Of a stretch of 64,000 nt of DNA, positions 27,064-35,919 are shown one piece after another (position 1 is the first letter of the stretch; each line of letters opens with the position of its first letter). The position numbers and the translations under genes are program-made. The notes under the pieces are model-generated. The model ran no database searches, was not told where the DNA came from, and saw nothing but the letters and a program-made list of their open reading frames with translations. Location of the stretch: assembly GCF_002165255.2 (NCBI RefSeq), contig NZ_CP028561.1:1488001-1552000 (forward strand), in the 5' to 3' direction. This stretch comes from Acinetobacter sp. WCHA45. Its GTDB lineage: Bacteria > Pseudomonadota > Gammaproteobacteria > Pseudomonadales > Moraxellaceae.

Positions 27064-28155
27064 ATGAATACTCTACAGTCAAATCCAGTTTCTCAGCCAG
27101 ATATCGACGACGTTAATATTAAAAGCATTCAAACCTTAATTACCCCTGCGGAACTGAAAGCTGATCTTCCTTTATCTGAAGCTGCATCTCAAACTGTGTT
27201 ACAAGGACGTGCAACTGTACGTAATATTTTAGACGGCAATGACAAACGTTTGTTTGTGGTGATTGGACCTTGTTCAATCCATGATGTTAAAGCTGCAAAC
27301 GAATATGCTGATCGCTTAAAAGAATTAAGTGAAAAAGTAAAAGATACTTTATACCTTGTGATGCGTGTATATTTTGAAAAACCACGTACGACAGTCGGTT
27401 GGAAAGGTCTAATCAACGATCCAGATATGAATGACTCTTTCAATATTGAAAAAGGTTTACATATTGGTCGTGGTCTTTTGCTTGAATTAAATGAAAAAGG
27501 CTTGCCATGTGCGACCGAAGCACTTGATCCAAATTCTCCACAATATTATCAAGATTTGATTTCTTGGTCTGCGATTGGCGCACGTACTACAGAAAGCCAA
27601 ACACATCGTGAAATGTCTTCTGGTTTATCATCTCCTGTTGGGTTTAAAAACGGTACAGATGGCGGCTTGACTGTTGCAACCAATGCAATGCAATCCGTTA
27701 AACATGGCCACAGCTTCCTGGGTCTAAATGAAAATGGTCAGGTGGCAATTATCAATACCAAAGGCAATCCTTATGCTCATGTGGTATTACGTGGTGGTAA
27801 TGGCAAGCCAAACTACGATGCTTCTTCTGTTGCGGAAGCAGAAGCAGCTTTGGCAAAAGCCAAAGTCAGCAACAAGATTATGATTGATACCAGTCATGCC
27901 AACTCAAACAAAGACCCATACTTACAACCATTGGTTCTCAAAAACATCACAGAGCAAATTCTGGATGGGAATAAGTCAATCGTGGGAATCATGGTTGAGA
28001 GTCACCTTAAAGGTGGTCGTCAGGATATTCCTGAAAACCTATGTGATCTAGTATATGGTCAATCTGTGACTGATGGTTGTATCGATTGGGATACAACAGA
28101 AAAAGCATTGTTAGAAATGCATGAAGCACTTAAAGATGTTTTACCAAATCGTTAA
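27064..28155 (+). CDS. aroG: DAHP synthase (class I)
   Basis: About 363 residues from ATG 27064; a GTG three codons earlier also keeps the frame. It condenses phosphoenolpyruvate and erythrose-4-phosphate, the first shikimate-pathway step. Motifs are FVVIGPCSIHD, RVYFEKPRTTVGWKGLINDP, ARTTESQTHRE, GFKNGTDG and IMIDTSHANSNKDP. The length and motifs place it with AroF/G/H enzymes; which amino acid inhibits it cannot be read from sequence, so the symbol is only the generic choice. Cytosolic. Confidence 0.93.
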   Translation: MNTLQSNPVSQPDIDDVNIKSIQTLITPAELKADLPLSEAASQTVLQGRATVRNILDGNDKRLFVVIGPCSIHDVKAANEYADRLKELSEKVKDTLYLVMRVYFEKPRTTVGWKGLINDPDMNDSFNIEKGLHIGRGLLLELNEKGLPCATEALDPNSPQYYQDLISWSAIGARTTESQTHREMSSGLSSPVGFKNGTDGGLTVATNAMQSVKHGHSFLGLNENGQVAIINTKGNPYAHVVLRGGNGKPNYDASSVAEAEAALAKAKVSNKIMIDTSHANSNKDPYLQPLVLKNITEQILDGNKSIVGIMVESHLKGGRQDIPENLCDLVYGQSVTDGCIDWDTTEKALLEMHEALKDVLPNR

Positions 28156-28174
28156 TCTTTAAGTAGATGTAAAG

Positions 28175-28198
28175 CAGGCTCTCATGAGCCTGTTTTTA
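28175..28198 (+). terminator. Terminator of aroG
   Basis: CAGGCTC and GAGCCTG form a 7-bp stem with a TCAT loop, followed by TTTTTATTTTT. The end of the minus-strand pseudogene overlaps it. Confidence 0.85.
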
Positions 28199-28531
28199 TT
28201 TTTAAATTTTCCATTAAAGTTTCATGACTCACTAGATCTAAAACTACTTTTTCAATATTTGCCCTATTTACGTTTGGGATTACAATTAAATTTTCTTGTA
28301 AAGATATTGGCTCGAATTTAAATCATCATTTAGTGTTTGCATCAAACGAACAGGGTCGTAGAAAACTAATTCATAATTCTTATTTCTATACGTTAATACT
28401 AAAATAATCCATCCTTTAGATTCAAACACCCATTCTTCGTCATCGAAAAAACTGGAAAATTTATACGGTAATCTGCCATATATTTGTGTTCTTAGATATT
28501 GAATTTGTTTTGAACTGTAACATTTTTTTAA
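28182..28531 (-). pseudogene. Frameshifted hypothetical gene
   Basis: The minus strand reads as a continuous protein-like sequence in two frames. The first is QIQYLRTQIYGRLP, FFDDEEWVFESKGWIILVLTYRNKNYELVFYDPVRLMQTLNDDLN. The second is EPISLQENLIVIPNVNRANIEKVVLDLV, ending in a TGA at 28182-28184. The switch is near 28317. No ATG precedes the first frame before an upstream TAA, so the start is lost too. The family is not recognised; it looks like a small cytosolic protein with an immunity-protein-like, Trp/Asp-rich composition. The promoter of the next gene overlaps its 5' end. Confidence 0.55.
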
Positions 28532-28538
28532 TTATACT
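28510..28538 (+). promoter_or_regulatory. Sigma-70 promoter of the DUF2946/TonB operon
   Basis: TTGAAC and TATACT are separated by exactly 17 bases, and the -10 box is about 33 bases before the DUF2946 start. No Fur-type operator is evident. Confidence 0.6.
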
Positions 28539-28571
28539 GCTGCCACATTTCCCCTACGACGTATTGCTGAT

Positions 28572-29072
28572 ATGAAGTCCAGTTTTCGTCAACACTTGCT
28601 AAAGTGGCGTGCCTCATTCGGTGCGATTACTTTGCTTTGTTTACTCTGGCATATCTTCTTACCAACGATGGTACATACTGGCGTCGTACCTGCACTCTAT
28701 GCAATGCCTACACATTGCCAAGTCACAGATATTAAAAATAGTTTGATGTTGTCTGAATCTCATTCAAGTCACCATCACGCTATGCATGAAATGCATCATC
28801 AACAGCATTTACAATGGACTGCGCATGATCAACTGAGTGACTATGCCAAAGAGGTTTTTGCTCTTGCTAGACAAATCATGAAGCATTGTCCTTTATGTAC
28901 ACATGGTTTAGATGCTGTTGCAATTATTCCTTTAATTGCATTTATTTTAATCTTTGTACTGGCTTGGTTTAGTCGTGTACGATGCCTATGTTATACGTGG
29001 TCAGAAGATCTGCAAATTCCACGTATCTTCTATATTTTTCCAATTAAACAAGCACCACCGCTCGCTCTATAA
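28572..29072 (+). CDS. DUF2946 family protein, histidine-rich
   Basis: 166 residues. An N-terminal hydrophobic segment (about 17-40) acts as signal or anchor. A His/Met-rich stretch follows (HSSHHHAMHEMHHQQH, about 60-75), then HCPLCTHG and a second membrane segment. The CPLC next to a transmembrane helix is characteristic of DUF2946, a family found beside TonB-dependent metal receptors and in copper-responsive loci. Metal binding in the periplasm is likely from the composition. The TonB receptor starts 75 bases after its stop, so the two and the PepSY gene form one operon. Confidence 0.7.
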   Translation: MKSSFRQHLLKWRASFGAITLLCLLWHIFLPTMVHTGVVPALYAMPTHCQVTDIKNSLMLSESHSSHHHAMHEMHHQQHLQWTAHDQLSDYAKEVFALARQIMKHCPLCTHGLDAVAIIPLIAFILIFVLAWFSRVRCLCYTWSEDLQIPRIFYIFPIKQAPPLAL

Positions 29073-29147
29073 AAATGCTTTTTTAACATTCCGTATCCAG
29101 TGTCTCACTGCGGTACAGCCTCGTTTATTGCTTTTATAGAGTTAAAT

Positions 29148-31259
29148 ATGAATACTCAATTCCGTTTGTCAGTATTAACGACAGCATGTCTATCGATTAC
29201 CTACAGCTCAATCACTCTAGCTGAAACAGCTTCTGAAAATGAAACAAAAACCCTAGCTACAATCGTAGTCACGGCAAGCCGTGAAGGTGAATCTATAAAT
29301 AGTACTCCTGCTGCGATTAGCAAAATTAGTAGCCAAGATATAGATGATAAACATGCCACATTCATTGGTCAGTTAGTTAATCAAACCCCAGGTGTGTTAA
29401 TGAATGACTTGGGCAACGAACAACATATGATGTCAATTCGTCAACCCATCACCACTTCTGCTGTTTATCAATATCTAGAAGATGGTATTTCAATCCGTCC
29501 TGTCGGTGTGTTTAACCACAATGCTTTATATGAAGTAAATTTAGTTGGAATTGATAGCATTGAAATTTTGCGTGGCCCAGCAAGTAGCTTGTATGGAAAT
29601 AATGCAATTGGCGGTACGATTAATTTCCTCACCAAAGCACCGAGTTTAACTCCAACTGCTGATTTAGGTTTGAGTGCAAGCTCTGAAGGTTATCGCCGTT
29701 TAGACTTAGGCGCATCCAATACGTTTGATACTGAGTATGGTGAACATGGTTTAAGACTGTCTGCCTATGCCAGTGATCGTGGTGATAGCTGGCAAGATCA
29801 TGCTGAAAGTAATAAGCAAAGTGTGACCTTAAGACATGATTGGCGTATATCAGATGCCACTCAAATCAAAAATATTTTCAGCTACAACTATTTAAAAACC
29901 GATATGACGGGTAGCCTAAATGCAAATGATTTTAGCAAACGTCCAGGTTATAGCTATCAAACATTTACATATCGAGAAGTAGACTCAACCCGCATTTCAT
30001 CACAGATTAACCATCAATGGGATGATCAACAACAAAGTCAATTGACTGTATATTATCGCGACAATACAACCGATCAAAATCCGAGCTACAATATTCGCAC
30101 TGATGTGAAAGATAAAAAGCCTACAGGAACTTATAGCGGGCAAACCACCTATAACGCTTTTCAATCTTATGGCTTAAATTTACAGCATTCCATTAATTTG
30201 GATCAGGTTAAATTGATCATTGGGGCGATGGCAGATCATTCACCGAACCAAGCTCAAACCAATGATATTCAAGTCTTTCGTGATCCAAGCACGCTAGTTT
30301 ATGCGGGTTTCAAACAACGTCAGTTGTTACGTGATTTCAAAGTTGATGTCAATAACCAAGCATTGTACACACAAGCAAATTGGCAAGCTTTGCCGAATCT
30401 AAATTTGGTTAGTGGTGCACGCTATGATTGGATCGGTTATGACTTTGATAACAAGCTTGTTCCCTCTAAAGTTACAGGTGCGCCAGACGAAAAACGTAGT
30501 TTTCACAAGGCAAGCCCTCAACTTGGTTTTGTATGGAATATCTCACCTGAATTAGATCTGTATAGCAATTGGTCACAAGGTTTTGTACCACCAGAGGTTA
30601 GTAGTTTATATGGCGCAAATCTGGTCACACCAAACTTAAAAGAAGCTACATTTAATAATATTGATGCGGGTTTACGTTTCAAAGTTTTAGATGACCGATT
30701 GGATGGAGAAATTACCTTATATCGTTTACAAGGTAAGGATGAAGTTCTAAGTTATACAAAACCTGATAATACCCGTGAACCAAGAAATGCAGGCAAAACC
30801 TTACATCAAGGTATCGAAATTGGTGGAACTTGGAATATTACTGAACAGTATGATCAACGTTTAAAGTTATCTGGAAGTATCGCCAAACACGAATATAAAG
30901 ATTTTCAGCCCTCATCAATACTCAACTATAGTGGCAATACAATGCCAAACTCTCCAAAAAGTTTTGGCACAATTGAATATCAAATCAAACCTATTCCAGC
31001 ATTATTACTTTCGGCTGAAGGTGTTTATGTCGGTTCATATTGGATCGATGATGCTAATACTGAAAAATATGATGGGCATACCATTCTAAATTTACGTGCA
31101 AATTATCGTAAAAATGCTTATGAGATTTATGGGCAAATTCTGAATGTAGCTGATGTCCATTATGCTGACAGCACTTCATATAGCAGTAATCAAGCTAGTT
31201 ATACGCCTGCAGCACCACGAACCTATTTATTAGGTTTACGTTATCATTTTGGAAAATAA
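29148..31259 (+). CDS. TonB-dependent outer-membrane receptor, probable metal uptake
   Basis: 703 residues from ATG 29148; an upstream start at 29100 would spoil the signal peptide. Signal peptide about 1-25 ending TLAET. A TonB box region (TLATIVVTASR) leads into the plug with QTPGVLMNDLG and ILRGPASSLYGNNAIGGTINF, then a 22-strand barrel ending in LRYHFGK. With a His-rich DUF2946 protein upstream and a PepSY protein four bases downstream, a metal (copper, zinc or iron chelate) substrate is likely. Cobalamin is an alternative because the cob cluster lies next door, though it is convergent and so not in the same transcript. Confidence 0.85.
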   Translation: MNTQFRLSVLTTACLSITYSSITLAETASENETKTLATIVVTASREGESINSTPAAISKISSQDIDDKHATFIGQLVNQTPGVLMNDLGNEQHMMSIRQPITTSAVYQYLEDGISIRPVGVFNHNALYEVNLVGIDSIEILRGPASSLYGNNAIGGTINFLTKAPSLTPTADLGLSASSEGYRRLDLGASNTFDTEYGEHGLRLSAYASDRGDSWQDHAESNKQSVTLRHDWRISDATQIKNIFSYNYLKTDMTGSLNANDFSKRPGYSYQTFTYREVDSTRISSQINHQWDDQQQSQLTVYYRDNTTDQNPSYNIRTDVKDKKPTGTYSGQTTYNAFQSYGLNLQHSINLDQVKLIIGAMADHSPNQAQTNDIQVFRDPSTLVYAGFKQRQLLRDFKVDVNNQALYTQANWQALPNLNLVSGARYDWIGYDFDNKLVPSKVTGAPDEKRSFHKASPQLGFVWNISPELDLYSNWSQGFVPPEVSSLYGANLVTPNLKEATFNNIDAGLRFKVLDDRLDGEITLYRLQGKDEVLSYTKPDNTREPRNAGKTLHQGIEIGGTWNITEQYDQRLKLSGSIAKHEYKDFQPSSILNYSGNTMPNSPKSFGTIEYQIKPIPALLLSAEGVYVGSYWIDDANTEKYDGHTILNLRANYRKNAYEIYGQILNVADVHYADSTSYSSNQASYTPAAPRTYLLGLRYHFGK

Positions 31260-31262
31260 ACA

Positions 31263-32729
31263 ATGAATGCCAATCTACTCAAGAAGTTACTGAAATTTCA
31301 TCGTAGCTTTGGAATGATGCTTGGCATTCTGATTTTGATGTGGTCTTTAACAGGTGTGTTGCATCCAATCATGAGTGCAACACAACCTCAACCCGTCAAA
31401 AGAATGCCTCCACCTCAGCAACTGAATTTAACAAATGCTTTGCCTGCACCTTGGGTTTTACAGCAGCATAAAATTGAAGAATTTTCAGGATTACAAACCA
31501 TTCAGCTACAACCTGAATTTGTGGCTTATCGAGTTTTACAACCAAATCAAAACATTGCGGAATACGTTGATAGTCGATCGGGTCAACTCATCACAGATGG
31601 AGAGCAACAAGATGCAAAACGTCTTGCAATTTGGTATACAGGTTTAGCCAAACAACAGATCGTTTCGACCGAACTGATCACTGAGTTTAGTGATGATTAT
31701 CCAAGTGTGAATCGTTTATTGCCTGTTTGGCGTGTAAGTTTTGATAATGGTTTAAGAGCTTATGTCGATCCATCACAATCTCGATTAGCCACACTCTCCA
31801 ATGACCAAAAAATGTGGATGGCGAAAATATTTCGTTTAGGTCATACATGGACTTGGGGTGATCAACCGTGGACAGGACAAAGTATACTGATGCAAATTGC
31901 TTTGATTGGCATTTTGGTACTGACTTGTATGGGTATTGGATTGTTTTTTAGGATTCGTAATCGCCAGAACCATCGTTTAGCTCACAAGCCAATTCGCTTT
32001 TTACATCGCTATTTGGGCATCAATCTAAGTATATTTATCTTGCTATGGGTATTCAGTGGTTTCTATCATATTTGGCATAAAAAATCTGAGATTGTGAACA
32101 TTCAACCAATATTTTATACACAGGATTTAAGTGCTGTCGCATGGAAAACGGCTGTTCAACACCCCATACAACGCCTTAATCTTGTACCGATCTCCTTTGC
32201 TCAAGATCACGCTCAAGCAGGTTGGATGGTTCAATTGACAGGTAAACCACAGCTACAAGGCAGCATGACCGTAGCCAAAGAACATGATCATAATCATCAT
32301 CCTCAAAGTGCTGCCCCTGCAATTGAATTGATTGATGCGAATACCGCGACAAAATTAAATACGCTTGAGCAAAGTAAGCAGTTGGCTGCCGACTATCTAC
32401 ATTTACCAGTGGATCACTTTACACAAAGCTCATGGGTCACCAGTTTTAGTGGTGAATATGGTTTTATCAACAAACGTTTACCCGTAGTTAAAGTTGAAAG
32501 CAATTTAAGTGATCAACTCAGGCTGTATATTGAGCCAAGTAGCGGTGTGATTGCAGCGCAAGTCACTCAACAAGATGCTTTAGAAGGTTTTAGTTTTGCA
32601 TATCTACATAAGTGGACATGGCTACCACTAGATAAAACGCTCAGAGATATCTTGTTAGGTAGTATTGCTGGACTCATCGCTTTATTGGTGATCTTAGGTT
32701 GCACATTAGCAATTCGAAAATCGTTCTAA
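31263..32729 (+). CDS. PepSY domain-containing membrane protein
   Basis: 488 residues with membrane helices near 15-35, 208-230, 250-270 and 465-485, and two periplasmic PepSY-type parts (around VDSRSGQLITDGE and YIEPSSGVIAAQV). This is the PiuB/PepSY_TM family, often coded with TonB receptors, where some members reduce or process ferric-siderophores at the inner membrane. A His-rich insertion (KEHDHNHHPQS, about 340) may bind metal. It directly follows the receptor gene and ends at a strong terminator. Its exact reaction is unknown. Confidence 0.83.
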   Translation: MNANLLKKLLKFHRSFGMMLGILILMWSLTGVLHPIMSATQPQPVKRMPPPQQLNLTNALPAPWVLQQHKIEEFSGLQTIQLQPEFVAYRVLQPNQNIAEYVDSRSGQLITDGEQQDAKRLAIWYTGLAKQQIVSTELITEFSDDYPSVNRLLPVWRVSFDNGLRAYVDPSQSRLATLSNDQKMWMAKIFRLGHTWTWGDQPWTGQSILMQIALIGILVLTCMGIGLFFRIRNRQNHRLAHKPIRFLHRYLGINLSIFILLWVFSGFYHIWHKKSEIVNIQPIFYTQDLSAVAWKTAVQHPIQRLNLVPISFAQDHAQAGWMVQLTGKPQLQGSMTVAKEHDHNHHPQSAAPAIELIDANTATKLNTLEQSKQLAADYLHLPVDHFTQSSWVTSFSGEYGFINKRLPVVKVESNLSDQLRLYIEPSSGVIAAQVTQQDALEGFSFAYLHKWTWLPLDKTLRDILLGSIAGLIALLVILGCTLAIRKSF

Positions 32730-32737
32730 GTTCTTTG

Positions 32738-32771
32738 TTGATCCTTCTTAGTCTAAGGAGGATCAATTTTT
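32738..32771. terminator. Terminator PepSY / cobS
   Basis: TTGATCCTTCTTAG pairs with CTAAGGAGGATCAA (one G-U) and is followed by TTTTTT. The genes converge here. Confidence 0.9.
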
Positions 32772-32785
32772 TAAAATTAAACCCA

Positions 32786-33526
32786 TCAAATATAAAATGA
32801 AGCCATCACAAAACTTAGTATTAAACCTGTCTCAACCAGCTCAATTGCAGCGCCAACAGTATCACCAGTAATCCCACCAATTCTTTTGATAAATAAGGCT
32901 CTTAAAAAAAACAACACAGCAATAAAGCAGATAAAAGTCACCAATCCCAACCATTTAAACACACAAAGTAATGTAATTGTAATGACAAAAACAGTCCACG
33001 CAAGTTTCTTTGGAATAAAATCAGTAATTGAACGTCCTAGCCCTTTATCACGAACATAAGCTGTGGTTAGAAATAAAAATAATGGAACACTACGCCCAAG
33101 TACTGGAACTAAAATCAAAAAAGTATTGAGATGCTGCTCAAGCAGCACATACAGCGCAGCAAATTTGAGTAAACAAACCACAACAAGACTCAGTACACCG
33201 ATTGGACCGCAGGTTGGGTCTTTCATAATCTTGAGTGTACGTTCAGGATCACCAAAACCACCGACCCAAGCATCAGCTGTATCTGCTAAACCATCAAGAT
33301 GAAGTCCACCTGTGAGCCATATCCATAACACTAAAATGATGCTGGCAATCAATAAAATTGGCAGCTTAACTAAAATCAGAGATACACTAAACAGAATGAG
33401 TCCGATCAATAAGCCTACAAATGGATAAAATAAAATCGCCTGACCATTTTGTTTTGCACTGGGCATCGTTTTTAAGTTAATCGGCAAAACTGTCAAAAAT
33501 TGCAAGGCAATCCAAAAAGGCGTCAT
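32786..33526 (-). CDS. cobS: Adenosylcobinamide-GDP ribazoletransferase
   Basis: 246 residues with six or so membrane helices. It joins adenosylcobinamide-GDP to alpha-ribazole (phosphate), completing cobalamin in the inner membrane. The signature GGLHLDGLADTADAW with GGFGDPERTLKIMKDPTCGPIG is clear, as is the C-terminal RIGGITGDTVGA. It is the last gene of the minus-strand cob cluster, separated from cobC by the broken phosphatase gene. It has its own upstream terminator-like hairpin at 33575-33605, so it may need its own promoter. Confidence 0.95.
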   Translation of the reverse strand: MTPFWIALQFLTVLPINLKTMPSAKQNGQAILFYPFVGLLIGLILFSVSLILVKLPILLIASIILVLWIWLTGGLHLDGLADTADAWVGGFGDPERTLKIMKDPTCGPIGVLSLVVVCLLKFAALYVLLEQHLNTFLILVPVLGRSVPLFLFLTTAYVRDKGLGRSITDFIPKKLAWTVFVITITLLCVFKWLGLVTFICFIAVLFFLRALFIKRIGGITGDTVGAAIELVETGLILSFVMASFYI

Positions 33527-33574
33527 ATAAGCTCAATCATATTCGATTCATAATTTAGCAATTATGAGGAAATA

Positions 33575-33605
33575 AAATTGGGAATAGCAAGGCTATTCCC
33601 AATTT
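33575..33605. terminator. Strong hairpin between phosphatase pseudogene and cobS
   Basis: AAATTGGGAATAGC and GCTATTCCCAATTT form a 14-bp perfect stem with a 3-base loop. On the minus strand it is followed by TTATTT. It would stop transcripts coming from the pseudogene before cobS. Confidence 0.8.
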
Positions 33606-33623
33606 GAAAAACTAATTCTTAGA

Positions 33624-35204
33624 TTATTGAATTTGATAACATTGTTTGAGCTTCAAATAATCATAATAGAAACTGTTGGTACTATATTGTGCATATTTAC
33701 ATGATGATTTAAACAAGGTCTCTTTTTCATTGTAGAGCATTTTTACCAAAGTTGTGCCTTGAGCATTTTGGTAAATATCCCACTGTAAATTCGCAGCCAT
33801 TGGCGATACTACTTCACCTCTCCACGTACTATTGCTGTAGTTATAGGTTTGACGTAAAGGCAAAGGCTGCATCATGTCATGTAACTCCAAACTGGTCGCC
33901 AGTGGAATAATGATTTCTGCATGTGCGAAGCGTAACACAGCGCGGTGGGACTGTTGTTTATCGACAATTGCATCTACTTGCTTAAACAAATCTTGTTTTA
34001 GACCTTGAGCAATGTTACTGGTGACAGCATTTGATTCTTGAAAGCTTGGCCCTTTCTCATAAAAATCATTTGCATCGTTAAATTCAGCATAGAATTTTGC
34101 TGCATCTACAGGCATATATTGATCAAAATTTACATCTTTTAATTCAAGCTGCATACCACCAGAAATTGAATACAATTCATAAAGATAAGCTGCTGCATCC
34201 ACAGCACTTGCAATGGTATTTTTCCCTTTACCTTTTTCTGTAATGGTTTCACCTTTTGGCGATGTCACGGTATAAGCGCCGCTATTACTAAAGGTATAGC
34301 CCGTTGTACCTAACTTTTTGATAAATTCAGGTTTAAAAATTGGGTTAAGCACACTCAGCGCAATTTGTTCTGCACGAGTATCTTTTTCAATTTCCTTAAG
34401 CTTGTTAAGTAAATCAGCTTCGACTTTAAATTTTTGATAGGCTTGACTTGCATCATAAATTGCTTGTTGCTGAGTTGATAATGGTTTAGCTAAATCTTGA
34501 TCTTTATTCAAGCTATGGAAATAAAGTTTAAAACGATCTACACCACCATCCTCAATAGATGGGATACTCGTACTGGTTAAACTGGTATATGAAACAGGTG
34601 TAACTTGATTCTTCAATTGGGGTTGTTGTTGAATCAATTCAGCAGTAAAAAACTTGGCACTGTCAACCGCACGATCTACACCTGAGCTTTGAACTAAGAT
34701 AGATTCAGGTTGTGTCGCTGCTGTTTTAAATAGATCAGATAGACGCTGTAAAAGACGGTCTGCGATACCTCGATGTTCTTGAATACCAAGCATCGTTTCA
34801 TTGCGATATCCATACTGGCGCATCCCATCTATGCCGTAACCAAGCAGAATATTTGCTTTCATCGTATTTTCTAAATCAGCACCTAGTTTTTCACCTAAAG
34901 CTGTTAAAGCATTCTCAGCCTTGGCTTGTTTCCATAAATTATAAAGTGCCAAATCATATTTAATGCTCGATAATCCTCGAGAACCATGACGTGCGACTAA
35001 CTCTGTAAAAACAGGTTTGAAATCCTGTGGAATTGCTTCATATTTTTTTAGATCTTGTTGTGGTTGGTATGGCGTTTTAGTCTGATAATATTTTGATACT
35101 GCGTTATTTTCTGGGATTTTTTTGATTCTGAGTGATCGTCGTTATTACATTGCCGCCAATAAAATGCTCATGCATAACACACTGCTTTTCAATAATATAT
35201 TCAT
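33624..35204 (-). pseudogene. MINPP-like histidine phosphatase (lipoprotein) with broken 5' end
   Basis: The long frame (442 codons from a TTG at 34952) continues upstream without a start through VARHGSRGLSS, the RHG catalytic motif of clade-2 histidine phosphatases; its partner RFAHAEIIIP (HAE type, as in multiple inositol-polyphosphate phosphatases) lies near the C-terminus. Further up, ATG 35204 opens a lipoprotein signal (MNILLKSSVLCMSILLAA) that hits TAA TAA. Removing one A (gcAatg, about 35152) gives LLAACNNDDHSESKK, a textbook lipobox, and one more base change at an A-run near 35117 rejoins the main frame. So two small indels disrupt the export signal. Function when intact: phosphate release from inositol phosphates or similar, inferred. 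Confidence 0.75.
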
Positions 35205-35319
35205 AATGAATTTGCTTATCGTTTAACAAATGCCATGTATCATAGGCAGTGACAATGACAGTCCGATTACAATTTTATGGCAGTGTGTGATGATCGAAAA
35301 ATCTCTTATTACTTATTTA

Positions 35320-35919
35320 TCAATGTTTTTCTTCAAAATACATCTCATCTAATCTTTTAGAGCATTCAAGTTGATAGAGCTTGCCCAGTTCAGCAGGCAT
35401 TTTTAATAAATCATCTAGATTTTGCTGACGTGCTAAACAGGTAAGTAATTTGATCACTCCACCATGTGTGACTACTAAAGCCTTGTTCCAATCCTGTCGT
35501 TGCATTTGCTCGTAAATTTCATCAAAACCATCTATGACTCGTTGCTTGAATTGAAGCAAAGACTCTCCTTTTGGAGCATGATATTGCGTTGGAAATTGCC
35601 AGAAATTAGCCAATAGCTCAGGTGCTGTTTCATAAATAGTTTGAGTCGCTATACCTTCCCAATCGCCAAAATGCATTTCTTTGATATGCTCATTGACCCG
35701 CATTGGCAATCCAAGTTGATTTGCCAGATGCTCTGCAAAGCAATGACAGCGCCGCAAAGGTGAACTGATAATCACATCCCAATCCATTGGAGTAGTGATG
35801 TACTGCTGAATGGTTGATTGCATTTGCAACCAACCCTGTTCAGTCAAGTCATCATCCAAATGCCCACGTAGCGTATGGCTTAAAGTCGTTTCACCATGTC
35901 GCAGTAAATCAATCTGCAA
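35320..35919 (-). CDS. cobC: Alpha-ribazole phosphatase-type histidine phosphatase
   Basis: 199 residues of the phosphoglycerate-mutase-like (clade-1) histidine phosphatase family: IDLLRHGETTLS at the N-terminus, SPLRRCHCFAEHLA, and ALVVTHGGVIKLL with the second His. Between cobT and cobS the likely role is removal of phosphate from alpha-ribazole-5'-phosphate or cobalamin-5'-phosphate. Assignment rests on context, because the family is broad. It overlaps the 3' end of cobT by 11 bases. Cytosolic. Confidence 0.85.
   Translation of the reverse strand: MQIDLLRHGETTLSHTLRGHLDDDLTEQGWLQMQSTIQQYITTPMDWDVIISSPLRRCHCFAEHLANQLGLPMRVNEHIKEMHFGDWEGIATQTIYETAPELLANFWQFPTQYHAPKGESLLQFKQRVIDGFDEIYEQMQRQDWNKALVVTHGGVIKLLTCLARQQNLDDLLKMPAELGKLYQLECSKRLDEMYFEEKH

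Noticed and set aside
35205..35319. Possible cobalamin riboswitch upstream of the cob genes or the phosphatase pseudogene
   Set aside because: The stretch has GTCACTGCC-like text but no B12 box, no GCCACTG in the right context and no core of the riboswitch. None was found before the 2H gene (38125) or the TonB receptor either.
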